Positions 9,047-19,186 of a stretch of 64,000 nt of DNA are shown here, one piece after another. The position numbers and the translations under genes were made by a program. The stretch is from CBDUEF01 sp018063485 (lineage in GTDB: Bacteria > Pseudomonadota > Alphaproteobacteria > Rhodobacterales > Rhodobacteraceae), in the NCBI GenBank assembly GCA_037045435.1, contig JBAOID010000033.1, forward strand, positions 1 through 64,000, read 5' to 3'. Positions within the stretch are counted from its first letter, which is position 1. Every line of letters begins with the position of its first letter. The notes beneath the pieces were generated by a model. It searched no databases, was not told the DNA's origin, and saw only the letters and a list, made by a program, of their open reading frames with translations.

Positions 9047-10424
9047 ACAGATGCCGCATCGGGTTTTGTCGCTGACCTTGCGTTTGGCCGGGGCGCTGGT
9101 GTTGCTCTTGGGGGCTGGCGGTGCAGCGGTCGCCGTGGCCGCAGTCGCCTATGGCCGCAACGCCGCAGAACAATCCTACGACCGCCTGCTGGTCGGGGCT
9201 GCCGGTCAGATCGCCGAAGCGCTCACCTTGCGAGATGGCGCCATCAGCATCGACATTCCCGAAGCCGCGTTTGAATTGCTGGCCCTGGCCCCGCAAGACC
9301 GCATCGCCTATGCGGTGCTGGATCCGAAGGGGCACCTGATCACCGGCTATGACGGGCTGGACGGCCCAAAACCCGGGCAAGCCTTTGGAAATGGAATCTT
9401 TACCGGCGAGGCGATGCGCTTTGCCGCCGTTGACCGGCGCTTTGCCGAACGATCGTTCAGCGGAACGGTGCAGGTGGTGGTTGGCCAGACCCTGCGCGCC
9501 CGCGATGACCTGACCCGTCAGATCACGCGCCGTGCGCTGATCGCAGTGGGTCTCACCGCACTTTTGATGTCGGCCCTGGCGGTTTTCTCTGTCCGTTCCG
9601 CCCTCGGGCCTCTCGCCCGGATCGAGCGAGTCCTTGCGGAGCGCACCCCCGGCGATTTAACCCCGCTGGGCGTCGCGGTGCCGCGCGAAATCGGCACGCT
9701 TGTGGTGGCGCTGAACCATTTCATGATGCGCATCGACCGGCAGGTTGTCGCAATGCAGCGCCTGATCGGTGACGCTTCACATCAGTTGAGAACGCCAGTT
9801 GCGGCGCTGCGGGCCCAGGCCGAACTCGCCTTTGAAGAGGCCGATCCGACGCGGCAGCGCCTGATCGTTGCGCGGATCCACCGACGAGCGGTCTCACTCA
9901 GCCGCCTTACCGATCAGCTCCTCAACCATGCAATGATCATTCACCGGGCCGATTCCGTCCCCCTGCAAGACCTGGATCTGCGGCGCGTCGCCATCACCGC
10001 AGCAGAGGAGATCGACCACGACTTTTTTCACCTGACCGCCGATGATCTCAAGATCGACCTGCCGCCAGACCCGGTTCTGGTATCTGGCGATGTCCTCTCG
10101 CTGACCGAGGCCTGCAAGAACCTGACCACAAACGCCCTGCGCCACGGCACCTTGCCTGTGACCATTGTGGTGCGACGTGAAGCCGATATGGCGGTGCTTG
10201 CAGTGCAGGACGCTGGCCGAGGTATACCAGAGGCACATTGGCCAGATGCCGGTACACGCTTTGCCAACCGGGCCAGCGTTTCATCAACCAAAGTTGGCCT
10301 TGGCTTGTCGATCGTGCTGGCTGTCACGCGCGCCCATCATGGTCAGATGAGCTTTGGCCACACCCCGGCCGGTGATTTTGAGGCGAGGGTCTGCATTCCG
10401 GCACAGCCAGCGGTGGCCGCATGA
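9039..10424 (+). CDS. tctE: sensor histidine kinase, TctE-like
   Basis: This inner-membrane sensor kinase has 461 aa from the ATG at 9039. That start overlaps the tctD stop and is preferred over an upstream TTG at 9018. There is an N-terminal membrane helix (LAGALVLLLGAGGAAVAVAAVA), a periplasmic segment of about 130 residues, a second helix (ALIAVGLTALLMSALAVF) and a HAMP-like linker. The HisKA box DASHQLRTPVAALRAQ has its phospho-acceptor His near residue 248. The ATPase domain shows the N-box CKNLTTNALRHG and G-box DAGRGIPE. The periplasmic part fits a TctE_N-type sensor. Its stop overlaps the following binding-protein gene by four bases (ATGA). Confidence 0.9.
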   Translation: MPEQMPHRVLSLTLRLAGALVLLLGAGGAAVAVAAVAYGRNAAEQSYDRLLVGAAGQIAEALTLRDGAISIDIPEAAFELLALAPQDRIAYAVLDPKGHLITGYDGLDGPKPGQAFGNGIFTGEAMRFAAVDRRFAERSFSGTVQVVVGQTLRARDDLTRQITRRALIAVGLTALLMSALAVFSVRSALGPLARIERVLAERTPGDLTPLGVAVPREIGTLVVALNHFMMRIDRQVVAMQRLIGDASHQLRTPVAALRAQAELAFEEADPTRQRLIVARIHRRAVSLSRLTDQLLNHAMIIHRADSVPLQDLDLRRVAITAAEEIDHDFFHLTADDLKIDLPPDPVLVSGDVLSLTEACKNLTTNALRHGTLPVTIVVRREADMAVLAVQDAGRGIPEAHWPDAGTRFANRASVSSTKVGLGLSIVLAVTRAHHGQMSFGHTPAGDFEARVCIPAQPAVAA

Positions 10425-11506
10425 CAAATTCACGCCTGTTCTTTCCCTCGATCTCGGTTTTACTGTGCTGCCTTTCGACGGCGCTAAATGCCGCACCAGA
10501 GTCCTTGAGGCGCTATGGGTCCACCAAGGCATCCGAACACCTGTTGATCCGCGGCACCACAGATATCGCCCTTTTCGACTCTGTTCTGTTGGGGTTCGCT
10601 CAGTCCAACCCCTCTCTTGGCATAACCTATGAACAATGGGGCTCGAACGAGCTATACGATCTGGGCGTCGCTGCCTGCGCAGGAATCGCGGAATTGGCGG
10701 ACCTGATTATCAGCTCTTCCGTTGATCAGCAGGTCAAACTCGTTAACGACGGCTGCGCCCAACCGCATGTATCCTATGAGACATCCACCCTGCCCGCATC
10801 GCTGAACTGGCGCAACGAAGTGTTTGGCATCACGCGTGAGCCTGCGGTGATCGTGTACAACCGCAAACTTGTTCCCGCCAAGGATATCCCGAAATCGCGC
10901 TTCGAACTGATTGATCTGTTGCGCGCGGACCGCCGCTATAACGGGCGCGTCGCCACCTATGATATCGAGCAATCGGGGCTTGGCTACCTGTTCGCCTTTG
11001 TCGACTCGCTTCAGGCCACCACATTCGGGAGCCTGATCGAGGCCTTCTCACAAAGCAAAGCCGTGACAACCTGCTGTTCGGCCGAGATCATCGACGGCGT
11101 GGCAAGTGGAAAATATCTGATTGCTTATAATGTACTGGGCTCTTACGCGCTGGCCCGTTCCGCGGCAGAGCCCAATATCGGGATCGTGGCCCCTTCGGAT
11201 TACACACTCGTCCTCTCGCGCGCGGCCCTTATTCCGCGCCGGGCCAGGAATCCTGTCATGGCCGGTCAACTGGTGGATTTCATGCTCTCCGGTGCGGGCC
11301 GCACGGCGCTGCATCAGCAGTTCCTTTATATGGACGGGCCGGATTTGGGCGACCAGGACCCTGCGGCGATGGGCACAGGGACAGCGAACCTGAAACCGAT
11401 CCAGCTTTCGCCGGTGCTGCTTATTGGACTGGACGATCAAAGACGCGCGCACTTCATCAGCCTTTGGCGCGGGACATTCTCCCGGGCTCATTCGGACTCG
11501 CCGTGA
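10421..11506 (+). CDS. periplasmic substrate-binding protein cotranscribed with tctDE
   Basis: This 361-aa exported protein has a signal peptide (hydrophobic FPSISVLLCCLSTALNA) and resembles iron/thiamine-type ABC binding proteins. Family-like features include a DTEKASxL-type beginning (ESLRRYGST), YEQWGSNELY, the segment EVFGITREPAVIVYNRKLVP, GVASGKYLIAYNVLGSYA and a C-terminal FMLSGAGRTALHQQF. It starts in the last codons of tctE, so it is translationally coupled to the sensor kinase rather than to a transporter. A role as a periplasmic co-sensor presenting ligand to TctE is inferred; similar three-gene sets occur in other proteobacteria. Confidence 0.75.
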   Translation: MTNSRLFFPSISVLLCCLSTALNAAPESLRRYGSTKASEHLLIRGTTDIALFDSVLLGFAQSNPSLGITYEQWGSNELYDLGVAACAGIAELADLIISSSVDQQVKLVNDGCAQPHVSYETSTLPASLNWRNEVFGITREPAVIVYNRKLVPAKDIPKSRFELIDLLRADRRYNGRVATYDIEQSGLGYLFAFVDSLQATTFGSLIEAFSQSKAVTTCCSAEIIDGVASGKYLIAYNVLGSYALARSAAEPNIGIVAPSDYTLVLSRAALIPRRARNPVMAGQLVDFMLSGAGRTALHQQFLYMDGPDLGDQDPAAMGTGTANLKPIQLSPVLLIGLDDQRRAHFISLWRGTFSRAHSDSP

Positions 11507-11601
11507 TGGTTATGAATATGCCCAAGCTGCAATAATCATGTAAACCACGGGGGCTGCGCAAAGCGTGGCCCCTGAATGCACGGCAGGGACGGGCGAGGCG
11601 A

Positions 11602-12030
11602 ATGGAACTTATTGATACCTTCTTTAACGTGCCGGTGCTGATCCGCACCTTCCCGCTGTTGATTTAGGGGCTGTGGATCACGCTGCAACTTGGCGTGGTC
11701 AGCATCATTGCGGGCCTCGTGCTGGGCTTGGCGCTTGCGCTGATGCGGCTTTATGCGCCGGTCTGGGTGCAGGTGTTGGCCAAGATCTACATCAACTTCA
11801 TGCGCTCGATCCCGCTTCTGGTGTTGCTGATCATCATCTACCATGCCTTGCCTTTTGTCGGAATCCGCCTTTCGCCGTTCATGTCAGCGGTTTCGGCGCT
11901 GTCGCTGGTATCGGCCGCCCATACCGCCGAGATCTTTCACGCAGGTATCGCGGCGATTGCAAAAGTCGGTTCGAGGGCTCTGCCGCGCTGGGCCTCAACC
12001 GCACTGGGCCTCAACCGCACTGGGCGCCTG
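11602..12030 (+). pseudogene. amino-acid ABC transporter permease remnant (GltJ/HisM type)
   Basis: The frame starting at 11602 encodes a polar amino-acid ABC permease start, an in-frame TAG at 11665-11667, and then clear HisM-type sequence (ITLQLGVVSIIAGLVLGLAL, YINFMRSIPLLVLLIIIYHALP, TAEIFHAGIAAI). About 1 base is missing near 11963, after which the conserved EGSAALGLNRTG appears in another frame. There a 16-bp unit (ctgggcctcaaccgca) is duplicated in tandem at 11988-12019, and homology ends at about 12030. The C-terminal third of the permease is absent. This is a real, dead fragment rather than one sequencing error. No partner SBP or ATPase lies beside it. Confidence 0.85.
11988..12025 (+). 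repeat. 16-bp tandem duplication in dead permease
   Basis: The unit ctgggcctcaaccgca is repeated twice exactly and followed by a third partial copy (ctgggc). It falls in the codons for the conserved ALGLNRTG loop, and being 16 bases it breaks the frame. This is a typical replication-slippage scar. Confidence 0.9.
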
Positions 12031-12823
12031 GTCCTGGCGACCAGAACCATCTCCATCTTGGCGGGCAGGCGTTCCTGGAACAGATCGATCCGCTGCGGCG
12101 GGATCAGCCTCACCAGGCCGCGCAACAGTGCCTTTGGCGCAGGCGGTTCGGCTGCGGCTTCAGGCGTTGGCAGCGCAATCAACCCAGGGATGCCGGCGAA
12201 ACCGGGGCCATCGGGGTAGCCACCGCTGACATCAATCACCACAAGCTGCCGAAGGTCTATGCCGAAAAGCCGCTCAGGGAGCGCCGACTTTTTCAGCTGC
12301 GGGAACAAGCCGGATCGAGATCGGTTCTGTTGCTGCCCGAAAATGCTGCCCACCATTTTTTGGACAGGATATGGCGGGAGCCGCGTTGCGCTTTACACCT
12401 TCAGCCCTGGTTTCGACACATGTGAACGCCCGCAGGTTGAAGGCCGTGCAAGACTGCAAGTCCCAGCTTGCATCCTTGCCCGGCTTTGGACGGGTGCCCA
12501 GCCGCCTGCACGCAGTGATCCAATGGCAGTGCCGAAAGAACGGGGATAAGCTTGCATTGGTCTGATAACGGCCCTGACCCCGAAGAAATCATGCGCTCTG
12601 CTCCCAAGTCGGCGCCGCTATGCCGTCATTCTGCGGCGAGCACTTCAAAATATACAAATGAAATTTGATTTATGATTATTGACATGATTGTGTTTGGGTC
12701 ATACGGTTTTGCCAACGCCACAGCGAAGTGGCTAGATGGTCGTGGATTTGCCTGCACCCGGGGTTGTCGAGGTGAAGCGCGTTAACTGCTCATCGCAACA
12801 AGAAACCAACCTGGAGGAAGAGA
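12031..12823. other. about 790 bases without a recognisable gene; includes leader of the peptide importer
   Basis: No convincing coding region is seen. A stop-free minus-strand stretch (11937-12356) overlaps the dead permease and shows no motif I recognise. The right part is AT-rich (12650-12720) and carries a TTGACA at 12679-12684 with only a weak -10 candidate. It also carries a CAAAT-gaa-ATTTG inverted repeat at 12655-12667, which shares the AATTTGAT half-site with the palindrome at 18327. The last bases contain the strong Shine-Dalgarno CTGGAGGAAGAG for the gene at 12824. Confidence 0.5.
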
Positions 12824-14425
12824 ATGAAACATACACTTCGTCGCAGCCTGCTTGCCTGTGTCGCCGTCATCGGCACCAGTTTCCCCCTTTATGCCACCGA
12901 AACCGGAGGGACATTCAACTTTGTTGCTCCCTACGATGGAAGCATCCTGACCCTTGATCCACATAAGACCGCAAAACAGCAGGATCTTTTGGTCACCAAC
13001 AACATTTTCCGCACACTTTACATGTGGAGCGCCGAGGCCCAGCGGCCGGTGCTGGAGATGGCGGATTCGGTTGTCGCCTCGGAGGATGGGCTGACCTATA
13101 CCTACACGTTGAAGGACGGGATGACCTTCCACAACGGGCGCAAGGTTGTTGCTGACGACATCGCTTATTCCTTCACCCGCATGTTGACGATGAAGCCCGT
13201 CAGCCCGTCTTCGGGGCAGATTTAGGTGATCGTCGGTGCGGCAGAGCTGGAGAAGGGCGAGGCGGCGGCGCTGGAGGGGGTCAAGGTTCTTGACGACAAG
13301 ACCTTCTCGATCACGCTGACCGAAAAGATCGACCCTGCGTATCATTTCTACCTCCCCGGCACCGCCATCGTGCCAAAGGAAGAAGTCGAACGGTTGGGTG
13401 ACCAATTCGGGCTGACGCCGGTGGGAAGTGGCCCGTTCAAGTTCAAGGAATGGGTGCCGGGTAGCGAAGTTACCCTGGTCAAATATGACGGCTACTATGA
13501 GAAAGGTCTGCCCTATCTGGACTCGGTGGTCTACAAGATCATGCAGGAAGGTGCCGCCCGCGACATCGCGTTTCGCGCTGGTGAACTGGATGCAACCATC
13601 ATCGAGGCGGCACAATACGGCGGCTTCAAGGATGATCCGGAACATGCCAAAAATCTGATCGAAGTGCCAGAGATGTTCACCCGGTTGATCGTCTGGAACC
13701 AGAAATACGAGCCGCTTGCCAACCGCAAAGTGCGTCAGGCGATCAGCCTTGCCATCGACGAAGATGCCATCAACCAGAAGTTCCTGCGCGGCAAGGCCTA
13801 TAACGCGATTGGTTGGTTGCCCTCGTCCTCCGAAGCCTTTGACAAGGATGGCAAGGCTCTGGGTTATGATGTGGAAAAAGCCAAAGAGCTGATGAAAGAG
13901 GCCGGTTACGAGAACGGCTTTGATCTGGCAGTCCTTGGCTCTGCCAACCAATCCTACGGCGTGGCTGTGGCCGAGATCGTTGGGCAATACCTTAGCAAGA
14001 TCAATATCAAGCTGACGACCCAACAGTTGGAAGAAGGCATCCTGTATGACAAGCTGGTGGCTGATGATTATCAAGGCATCATCTGGTCCTTCGGATCTGG
14101 CCCAGAGCCGTTGCAGGCGCTGAAACGCTGGTACTCCAAGACCGAAAACACCTCGGGCAACTATGCGCATTACAACAACCCCGAGTATGACGCTTTGCTT
14201 GACAAGGCTTTGGCCGAAACTGATGTGGCCGCCCGCAATGAGCTTTTGAAACAGGCGGATGCTGTTTTCCGCGACGATGCTGCGGTTTGGCTCTTGAACT
14301 ACAACAAGGCGGTTCTGGTGGTTCAGCCATGGGTTCATGGTCTGCAACCGGTCTCGGTCGAGATCATGTATCAGGATATGGCCGATGTCTGGGTGGACAA
14401 ATCCTCGCCACGCGCAAGCAAGTAA
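12824..14425 (+). pseudogene. peptide/opine-type ABC substrate-binding protein (SBP_bac_5), in-frame TAG
   Basis: This periplasmic binding protein of the DppA/OppA class has about 533 codons. A signal peptide (MKHTLRRSLLACVAVIGTSFPLYA) is followed by family motifs: TLDPHKTAKQQ, the YTYTLKDGMTFHNGRKV segment, GTGPFK-like GSGPFKFKEWVPG, and VRQAISLAIDEDAI. Codon 134 is TAG (13223-13225), and the reading frame continues perfectly on the other side. It is therefore one base change, a sequencing error or a suppressed stop. As the first gene of an importer operon it defines the substrate, probably a short peptide or amino-acid conjugate. A strong GGAGGAAG ribosome-binding site precedes it. Confidence 0.85.
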
Positions 14426-14432
14426 CTTGCTG

Positions 14433-14466
14433 AACGCGGGCAGGCGGGGTTCCGTCTGCCCGCGTT
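14433..14466 (+). promoter_or_regulatory. intercistronic hairpin between SBP and permease genes
   Basis: An inverted repeat with 15-base arms (AACGCGGGCAGGCGG and CCGTCTGCCCGCGTT, 14 of 15 paired) closes a 4-base loop just after the binding-protein stop codon. No T-run follows. Such hairpins commonly protect the upstream mRNA or partly end transcription, so that the binding protein outnumbers the permeases. Confidence 0.7.
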
Positions 14467-14534
14467 ATCTGGTTTGGTTGCCATCCCCTGTCATATGGGC
14501 AGAACCAGTCCCATGCAGAGCAAAGGCAGTTACC

Positions 14535-15464
14535 ATGCGTTCCTTCGCAATTCGCCGCATCCTCCAGTTCATCCCGACCATCCTTGGCATCACGCTGATC
14601 ATGTTCGTGTTGTTGAACCTGATCCCCGGCAACGCCGCCTTAAGCACCGCCGGCAAGCTGGAGCTGGACCCCAGTGTTATTGCGCAAATGAAGATTGATC
14701 TGGGTTTGGATAAGCCAGCCTATATCAGGTATTTCACCTATCTTGGCAATTTGGTGCAGGGTGATCTGGGGCAATCCTATCTGCGGCGCTATGATGTTTC
14801 CGAGGTGGTGTTTGCACGGCTTGGTGCGACGCTAAAACTTGCCTTCTCCGCCATCGGTATTGCGGTGCTGCTGGGGGTTCCCTTGGGGTTTTTTGCAGCT
14901 CTGAAGCAGGGGACATGGGTTGATTTGCTGTCAACGGTGATCGCGGTTGTCGGCGTTTCAATTCCACAATTCTGGCTGGGCATCGTGTTGATGTATGTCT
15001 TTGCCTATATGGTCCATTTGCTGCCTACCTCGGGCTATGGCGATGGGGCGCTGGCCAATCTGGTGCTTCCGGCTGTGACGCTGGGTGTGGGGTATACAGC
15101 ACTGCTGGCCCGTATCACCCGCGCCGCCGTGATCGAGGTTCTGTCGGCGGATTACATCCGAACTGCGCGCGCCAAAGGGCTGTCAGAGTTCAGGATCAGC
15201 TACAAACACGTCTTTCGCAACGCCTTCGTGCTGATCCTGACCACCGCTGGGATGCTGTTTGGTTCGCTGATCGGACAAACCGTTGTGGTAGAAAGGGTAT
15301 TTTCCTGGCCGGGGATCGGATCGCTGCTGGTCGAGTTGATCTTTCAGCGCGATATTCCGGTGGCCCAAGGCTGCCTGCTGGTGATCGTCATGGTGTTTCT
15401 GATCGTCAATCTGATCATTGGCCTGCTTTACAACGTCATCAACTCACAGATTGATTTCAAATGA
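14535..15464 (+). CDS. peptide-type ABC transporter permease, DppB/GsiC-like
   Basis: The inner-membrane permease (309 aa from the ATG at 14535) has the standard DppB layout. It has an N-terminal helix (ILQFIPTILGITLIMFVLLNLIPG), a periplasmic loop with GDLGQSYLRRYDV, five more helices, and the EAA loop EVLSADYIRTARAKGLSE that contacts the ATPases. The ORF is open further upstream, but the preceding codons are not conserved in this family and the 14535 start matches the usual MxxFxxRR beginning. It overlaps the DppC gene by 4 bases. Confidence 0.92.
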   Translation: MRSFAIRRILQFIPTILGITLIMFVLLNLIPGNAALSTAGKLELDPSVIAQMKIDLGLDKPAYIRYFTYLGNLVQGDLGQSYLRRYDVSEVVFARLGATLKLAFSAIGIAVLLGVPLGFFAALKQGTWVDLLSTVIAVVGVSIPQFWLGIVLMYVFAYMVHLLPTSGYGDGALANLVLPAVTLGVGYTALLARITRAAVIEVLSADYIRTARAKGLSEFRISYKHVFRNAFVLILTTAGMLFGSLIGQTVVVERVFSWPGIGSLLVELIFQRDIPVAQGCLLVIVMVFLIVNLIIGLLYNVINSQIDFK

Positions 15465-16300
15465 CCCTGACGCGCGTTTTTCAGCAAAAGAACCTGTTCT
15501 TTGGTGGGGTGATCATCCTCTTGGTCACGCTGGTCGCAGTGTTTGCGCCAATGCTCACCTCCTATGATCCGATCAATGATGCCGATCTGATGATGATGGA
15601 AATGCCGCCCAGCAGCGAGCATCTCTTTGGCACAGACTTGCATGGGCGCGATGCCTTTTCGCGGGTTCTTTACGGTGCGCGCGTCTCGCTCAGCGTCGGG
15701 CTGATCACACAGGTCATCAACACCATCATCGGCGTCACGCTTGGGCTGATCGCAGGCTATTTTGGCCGGTTCTGGGATGATCTGATCATGGGCGTGACCA
15801 ATATCATGCTCTCGATCCCGGTCATCGTTTTTGCTTTGGCAATCATGGCCGCATTGGGGCCGGGGTTGTTCAACATCTATCTGGCGCTGGGTCTGACCAA
15901 CTGGTCCTATACCTGCCGCTTGACGCGGGCGCAGGTGCTGTCGATCAAAAAAAGCGATTATGTGAATGCTTCGGTCGTGTTGGGCTACAGCAAATTCTCG
16001 ATCATTTTCGGGCAGATCATGCCCAATGTGCTGGGGCCGGTTCTGGTGATCGCAACGCTGGGCTGCGCCGAAGCGATCTTGCTGGAGGCGGCGCTTTCCT
16101 TCCTGGGGTTGGGGGCGCAACCGCCAACGCCAAGCTGGGGCGGCATGCTGTCGTCGGCGCGGGACTTCTTTTTCAGCGCGCCATGGCTGTCGATCTTTCC
16201 CGGCGTGGCGATTTTCATCACCGTTCTGGGTCTGAACCTGTTTGGCGACGGGTTGCGCGATATTCTGGATCCCAAGAGCGTTCTGAAACACAGCAAGTAA
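15461..16300 (+). CDS. peptide-type ABC transporter permease, DppC-like
   Basis: The second permease (279 aa) has an N-terminal helix (GGVIILLVTLVAVFAPML). The conserved GTDLHGRDAFSRVLYGARVSLSVG motif typical of DppC/OppC follows, then a permease core with an EAA loop (SIKKSDYVNASVVLGYSK) and a C-terminal SWGGMLSSARDFFFSAPW segment. All are standard. It pairs with the DppB-like protein to form the channel. The start overlaps the previous stop (ATGA). Confidence 0.93.
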   Translation: MTLTRVFQQKNLFFGGVIILLVTLVAVFAPMLTSYDPINDADLMMMEMPPSSEHLFGTDLHGRDAFSRVLYGARVSLSVGLITQVINTIIGVTLGLIAGYFGRFWDDLIMGVTNIMLSIPVIVFALAIMAALGPGLFNIYLALGLTNWSYTCRLTRAQVLSIKKSDYVNASVVLGYSKFSIIFGQIMPNVLGPVLVIATLGCAEAILLEAALSFLGLGAQPPTPSWGGMLSSARDFFFSAPWLSIFPGVAIFITVLGLNLFGDGLRDILDPKSVLKHSK

Positions 16301-16334
16301 CCCATTTGGGCGTACGAACAGGAAAGGACGACCC

Positions 16335-17326
16335 ATGCCCAATGCGGCAAAACTTCTGCAAGTGACTGATTTACAAACCGATTTCCATACCGCAGCGGGC
16401 GTTGTTCCAGCTGTGCGCAAGGTATCTTTTGGCCTTGATCCATCAGAAACCCTTGGCATTGTCGGGGAATCGGGATCAGGCAAAAGTGTCACCGCCATGT
16501 CGATCATGCGGTTGATCAAATCACCACCGGGGCGGATTTCAGGCGGGCGGGTTGAATATAAAGGCACCGATCTGCTCGCGCAGAGCGACGCCGATATCCG
16601 CTCGATCCGGGGCAACCGGATTTCGATGATCTTCCAAGAGCCGATGACCTCGCTGAACCCGTTGATGACCGTGGGCGAGCAGATCTCTGAAGTCATGCAA
16701 TGGCATCTGAACATCGGTCGCCGCGAGGCAATGGCGCGGGCGATCGACATGCTGAAACGGGTGCAGATCCCAGCGCCGGAAAAGCGGGTAAGGGACTATC
16801 CGCACCATATGTCGGGCGGGATGCGCCAGCGCGTGATGATTGCGATGGCGCTGGCCTGCAACCCGGAAATCCTGATCGCGGATGAGCCGACAACGGCGCT
16901 GGATGTGACCATCCAAAGCCAGATCATGGATTTGATTCTGGGTCTGAAAGAGGAATTTGGCAGCGCGGTTTTGATGATCACCCATGATCTGGGCGTGATT
17001 GCCGAAATGGCGCAGCGGGTGGTGGTGATGTATGCGGGCCAGGTTGTGGAAACCGGCACGGTGTTCGAGATTTTCGAAGACCCGCAGCACCCATATACCC
17101 GCGCCCTTTTGCGCTCGGTGCCAAAGCTGGGCAGCCGGACAGCCAACGGGCGGCATCGGCTGCATGAAATCCCCGGCATGGTGGCAAATCTTGCCAATCT
17201 GCCGGCTGGCTGCACCTTTCGGGAGCGTTGTCCGCTTGCTGGCCCAGAATGTGCGCTGCGCGACATCGAGCTTCACCCCTTTGCGACCGGCCGGATGACG
17301 CGCTGCATCAAGCTGGGAGCCATGGT

Positions 17327-17330
<4 letters not shown>
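16335..17330 (+). CDS. peptide-type ABC transporter ATPase, DppD-like
   Basis: This cytoplasmic ATPase (331 aa) is the first of two in the importer. It has Walker A GESGSGKS at about residues 42-49, the Q-loop in IFQEPMTSLNP, the ABC signature MSGGMRQRV, Walker B ILIADEPTTALDV and the switch His in MITHDLGV. A C-terminal oligopeptide-transporter extension carries the cysteines of CTFRERCPLAGPEC, which in related proteins bind an Fe-S cluster. It is intact and overlaps dppF by 4 bases. Confidence 0.93.
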
Positions 17331-18296
<966 letters not shown>

Positions 18297-18320
18297 CGGA
18301 TCGGATTGGGGTAAAGTCGA

Positions 18321-18354
18321 TTGACGATATCAAATTATAAATATAATTTGATAT
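18321..18354 (+). promoter_or_regulatory. palindromic operator over a sigma-70-like promoter
   Basis: An AT-rich perfect inverted repeat with 13-base arms (ATATCAAATTATA, 2-base centre, TATAATTTGATAT) lies at 18327-18354. It overlaps TTGACG (18321-18326) and TATAAT (18342-18347, spacer 15). It sits 21 bases before the P5C-reductase-like gene, so that gene and the two after it form a separately regulated unit. The GntR protein encoded at 21519 is the natural candidate to bind it. Confidence 0.7.
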
Positions 18355-18374
18355 AAGATTATGGATGGCAAAAT

Positions 18375-19152
18375 ATGACGCAGCAAGTTGGCATAATCGG
18401 GGTCGGGCATTTTGCGGGCTATCTGATCGAGGGCTTTGCAAGGGCTGGCAACTGCGCGGCGCTGCGCCTTTTTTCGCGCACCAAAGCCCGCGCCGAACGG
18501 CTTGCGGCCATCCATCCCGAGGCGCGGGTTTTCGAACTCTGCGCAGCAGGTGGTCGATGGCGCATCGGTGATCATCGTGGCCACCCGGCCCGGTGACGTG
18601 GCGGCGGCGCTGGATGGCCTTGTCTTCACCAGGGATCAGACCGTTGTTTCTGTGGCGGCCGGGGTCCGACTGGCGGATCTGCAAGGCCTGATCGGTGAGG
18701 CGGCAGCGGTGCGCGCGTTGCCCATCGCCTGCGCTGCGATCAACAAAAGCCCCATCGTGATGCTGCCCGCGAACCCGGCAGCGCAGGCGGTTTTCGCGCC
18801 GCTCGGCACCATTCACATTCTGCAATCCGAAGATCAGTTCACCGCCGGCACCGCCCTTGTTGGCGCCTTTTACGCGCTGATGTTTCCGCTGATGGACCAG
18901 ATGGCCCGATGGACCACGGATCAGGGCATCGACCCCGATATGGCACGGGCGCTGGTGGTGGAAACGGTTGCCGGTGCCGCCGGAATGGCGCTGCGCGACA
19001 AGGACCGGTCATTCGGGGATATCTGGGCCTCGCTTGCGGTGCCGGGCGGGATTTCCGAGCGCGGCAAGACGGCGCTGGACTTGTCTGGCGGTCTGACCGC
19101 CTGGAGTGGGGCAATGGATGCCATCACCCGCAAACTGGAGGGCCTCGCATGA
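18375..19152 (+). pseudogene. pyrroline-5-carboxylate reductase-like NAD(P)-binding protein, one frameshift
   Basis: The N-terminus shows a Rossmann nucleotide-binding motif (VGIIGVGHFAGYLIEGFARAG) as in ProC and F420/NADP oxidoreductases. At about 18537 one extra base shifts the frame. The continuation reads SAQQVVDGASVIIVATRPGDV, VVSVAAGVRLADLQ, RALPIACAAINKSPIVML, and a C-terminal helical dimer domain with VVETVAGAAGMAL and the PGGISERGK motif (PGGTTE-like in ProC). These are the main landmarks of the P5C-reductase family, although the sequence is divergent and the substrate may be another cyclic imine or keto-acid. It is the first gene after the 18327 palindrome and lies 35 bases before the cobalamin protein. 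Confidence 0.75.
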
Positions 19153-19186
19153 TTACGGCCATCTTTGAACAGGCAGGGGGTATGCT

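Noticed and set aside
11937..12356. 139-codon minus-strand frame with plausible amino-acid composition beside the dead permease
   Set aside because: It overlaps the permease remnant, has no ribosome-binding site I can see and matches no family I know; I considered a DNA-repair (ImuA-like) fragment, but the resemblance is too weak.
12679..12710. Sigma-70 promoter for the peptide importer starting at TTGACA
   Set aside because: The -35 is perfect, but the base 17 positions on (TACGGT) is a poor -10; kept only as a note in the spacer entry.
12782..14347. 521-codon open frame on the minus strand opposite the peptide-binding protein
   Set aside because: The plus strand carries a clear SBP_bac_5 protein with a signal peptide; the minus frame has no family features.
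15428..16750. 440-codon minus-strand frame opposite dppC/dppD
   Set aside because: It is a shadow of two intact, motif-bearing genes on the plus strand.
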